From assembly GCA_040414495.1 (NCBI GenBank), contig JBEDUI010000184.1:1-22674 (forward strand): DNA of 22,674 bases, in the 5' to 3' direction. The translations under genes and the position numbers were made by a program. The DNA is from DATAVB01 sp040414495 (GTDB taxonomy: Bacteria; Actinomycetota; Actinomycetes; Mycobacteriales; QHCD01). The notes under the pieces are model-generated. The model was not told the DNA's origin, searched no databases, and saw only the letters and a program-made list of their open reading frames with translations. Shown one piece after another: positions 22,037 through 22,674 of the stretch; positions within the stretch are counted from its first letter, which is position 1; every line of letters begins with the position of its first letter.

Positions 22037-22674
22037 TTACCGGGCGGCGCGGTCGAGCCAGTCGCGCAGCAGCGCGGCGAGCAGGTCGGGCCGTTCGTGG
22101 ATCAGCGCGTGGCCGGCATCCTCGATGATCGCGAGTGTCGCGTGTGGATAGTGTTCGAGCAGTTCGGCTGCGTCCGTATAACCAACGGCGGAGTCGCGCC
22201 GGCCGGCCGCGATCAGGGTTGGCGCCGTAAAGACCGCAGACCCGAGGTCGATCTTCCACGCCGCGAAAATACGGCCCAGCGCAGCCTGGTCAACCAGCGT
22301 CGTACCCGGCACAACAAAATCGCGATAACGACGCGCGGCCGCCGGTGTACGCACGACAAAGTATTCGTCGAAGCCCTTCTGCTGCGCGGGTTCGAGTTCG
22401 TCGTACGCATCGGCGTCCTGGCGCACCACGGTGTGCTTGGGCACATTTCGCGAACCCTCGCCGACCGGACACAGCAACGCCAGGCCGCGCACCACATCCG
22501 GTCGCTGCGCGGCCACACCACGAGCCACGTACGCCCCGTACGAATGCCCGAGCAACAACGCCGGCTCTTCGGCAACCTGATCGATGAATTCGCCGATCAG
22601 CCGCACCACATCGTCGTTGCCATTCAAGCCGTCCGCGGCGGATCGGCCCATCCCCGGCAGGTCCGGGTAAATCC
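22037..22674 (-). CDS. alpha/beta hydrolase, N-terminus cut by window edge
   Basis: The in-window part (212 residues) is the main body of an alpha/beta-hydrolase fold. The nucleophile is in LLGHSYGAYVA, the acid in AAGRRDSAVGY and the base in EDAGHALIHE, so the triad is complete. The reading frame continues upstream of the first internal ATG (22651) as IYPDLPGMGRS, the usual strand-4 motif before the nucleophile, so the true start lies beyond the right edge, probably 50-80 codons away. It may act on an ester, epoxide or haloalkane; nothing visible decides this. It converges on APH copy 4. Confidence 0.87.
   Translation of the reverse strand, partial: IYPDLPGMGRSAADGLNGNDDVVRLIGEFIDQVAEEPALLLGHSYGAYVARGVAAQRPDVVRGLALLCPVGEGSRNVPKHTVVRQDADAYDELEPAQQKGFDEYFVVRTPAAARRYRDFVVPGTTLVDQAALGRIFAAWKIDLGSAVFTAPTLIAAGRRDSAVGYTDAAELLEHYPHATLAIIEDAGHALIHERPDLLAALLRDWLDRAAR

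Noticed and set aside
1..22674. Antibiotic biosynthetic cluster, toxin-antitoxin or phage-defence system
   Set aside because: No PKS, NRPS, toxin, nuclease or helicase genes are present; the APH and GNAT genes alone do not support any of these.

Overview
The window is high-GC DNA with many GTG starts and genes closely packed on both strands. A SigJ/ECF41-type sigma factor, a long HPF-type hibernation factor with two C-terminal domains, a DUF4349 lipoprotein and a TAP-like secreted hydrolase all point to an actinomycete. Several genes lack a Shine-Dalgarno but carry a TANNNT hexamer 6-7 nt before the start codon, which suggests leaderless transcripts. A Nocardia-like relative is plausible, but the genus cannot be fixed from sequence alone. 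No rRNA, tRNA, CRISPR or complete insertion sequence was seen.

Layout. 1-1231: MFS exporter (minus, runs off the left edge). 1642-4629: GNAT acetyltransferase, APH-fold kinase and an unrecognised two-part protein (all plus). 4688-6191: AhpD/CMD-family protein and an ECF41 sigma factor, divergent, with back-to-back ECF41-like promoters between them. 6195-7538: ChrR-like cupin and GlxA-type AraC regulator, divergent around an inverted-repeat operator candidate. 7620-8540: DUF4349 lipoprotein. 8711-11129: a decay zone holding a possible DUF222/13E12 remnant, an intact GatA-like amidase, and the 3' end of an asparagine synthase cut off beside a perfect inverted repeat. 11130-12152: a MerR-like regulator behind a long, structured leader or small RNA. 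12153-12694: a P-loop kinase broken by one frameshift. 13020-15932: epimerase and APH kinase overlapping by ATGA, a fold-back element, then another APH kinase. 16058-19804: lipase-like alpha/beta hydrolase, GNAT, AraC regulator and secreted TAP-like hydrolase. 19865-21074: a 55-aa helical protein divergent from the hibernation factor. 21107 to the right end: a fourth APH kinase and an alpha/beta hydrolase cut by the window edge.

How the genes work together. The clearest regulatory unit is the ECF41/CMD pair, in which the sigma factor very likely drives both itself and the CMD gene. The cupin/GlxA pair looks like a second regulator-target pair. The rest reads as an accessory chromosomal region rich in small-molecule modifying enzymes: four APH-fold kinases, two acetyltransferases, three alpha/beta hydrolases and an amidase. 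It shows clear gene decay between 8.7 and 12.7 kb. I see no obvious new defence or biosynthetic system. The most promising unexplained signal is the structured RNA on the minus strand at about 11.57-11.89 kb.
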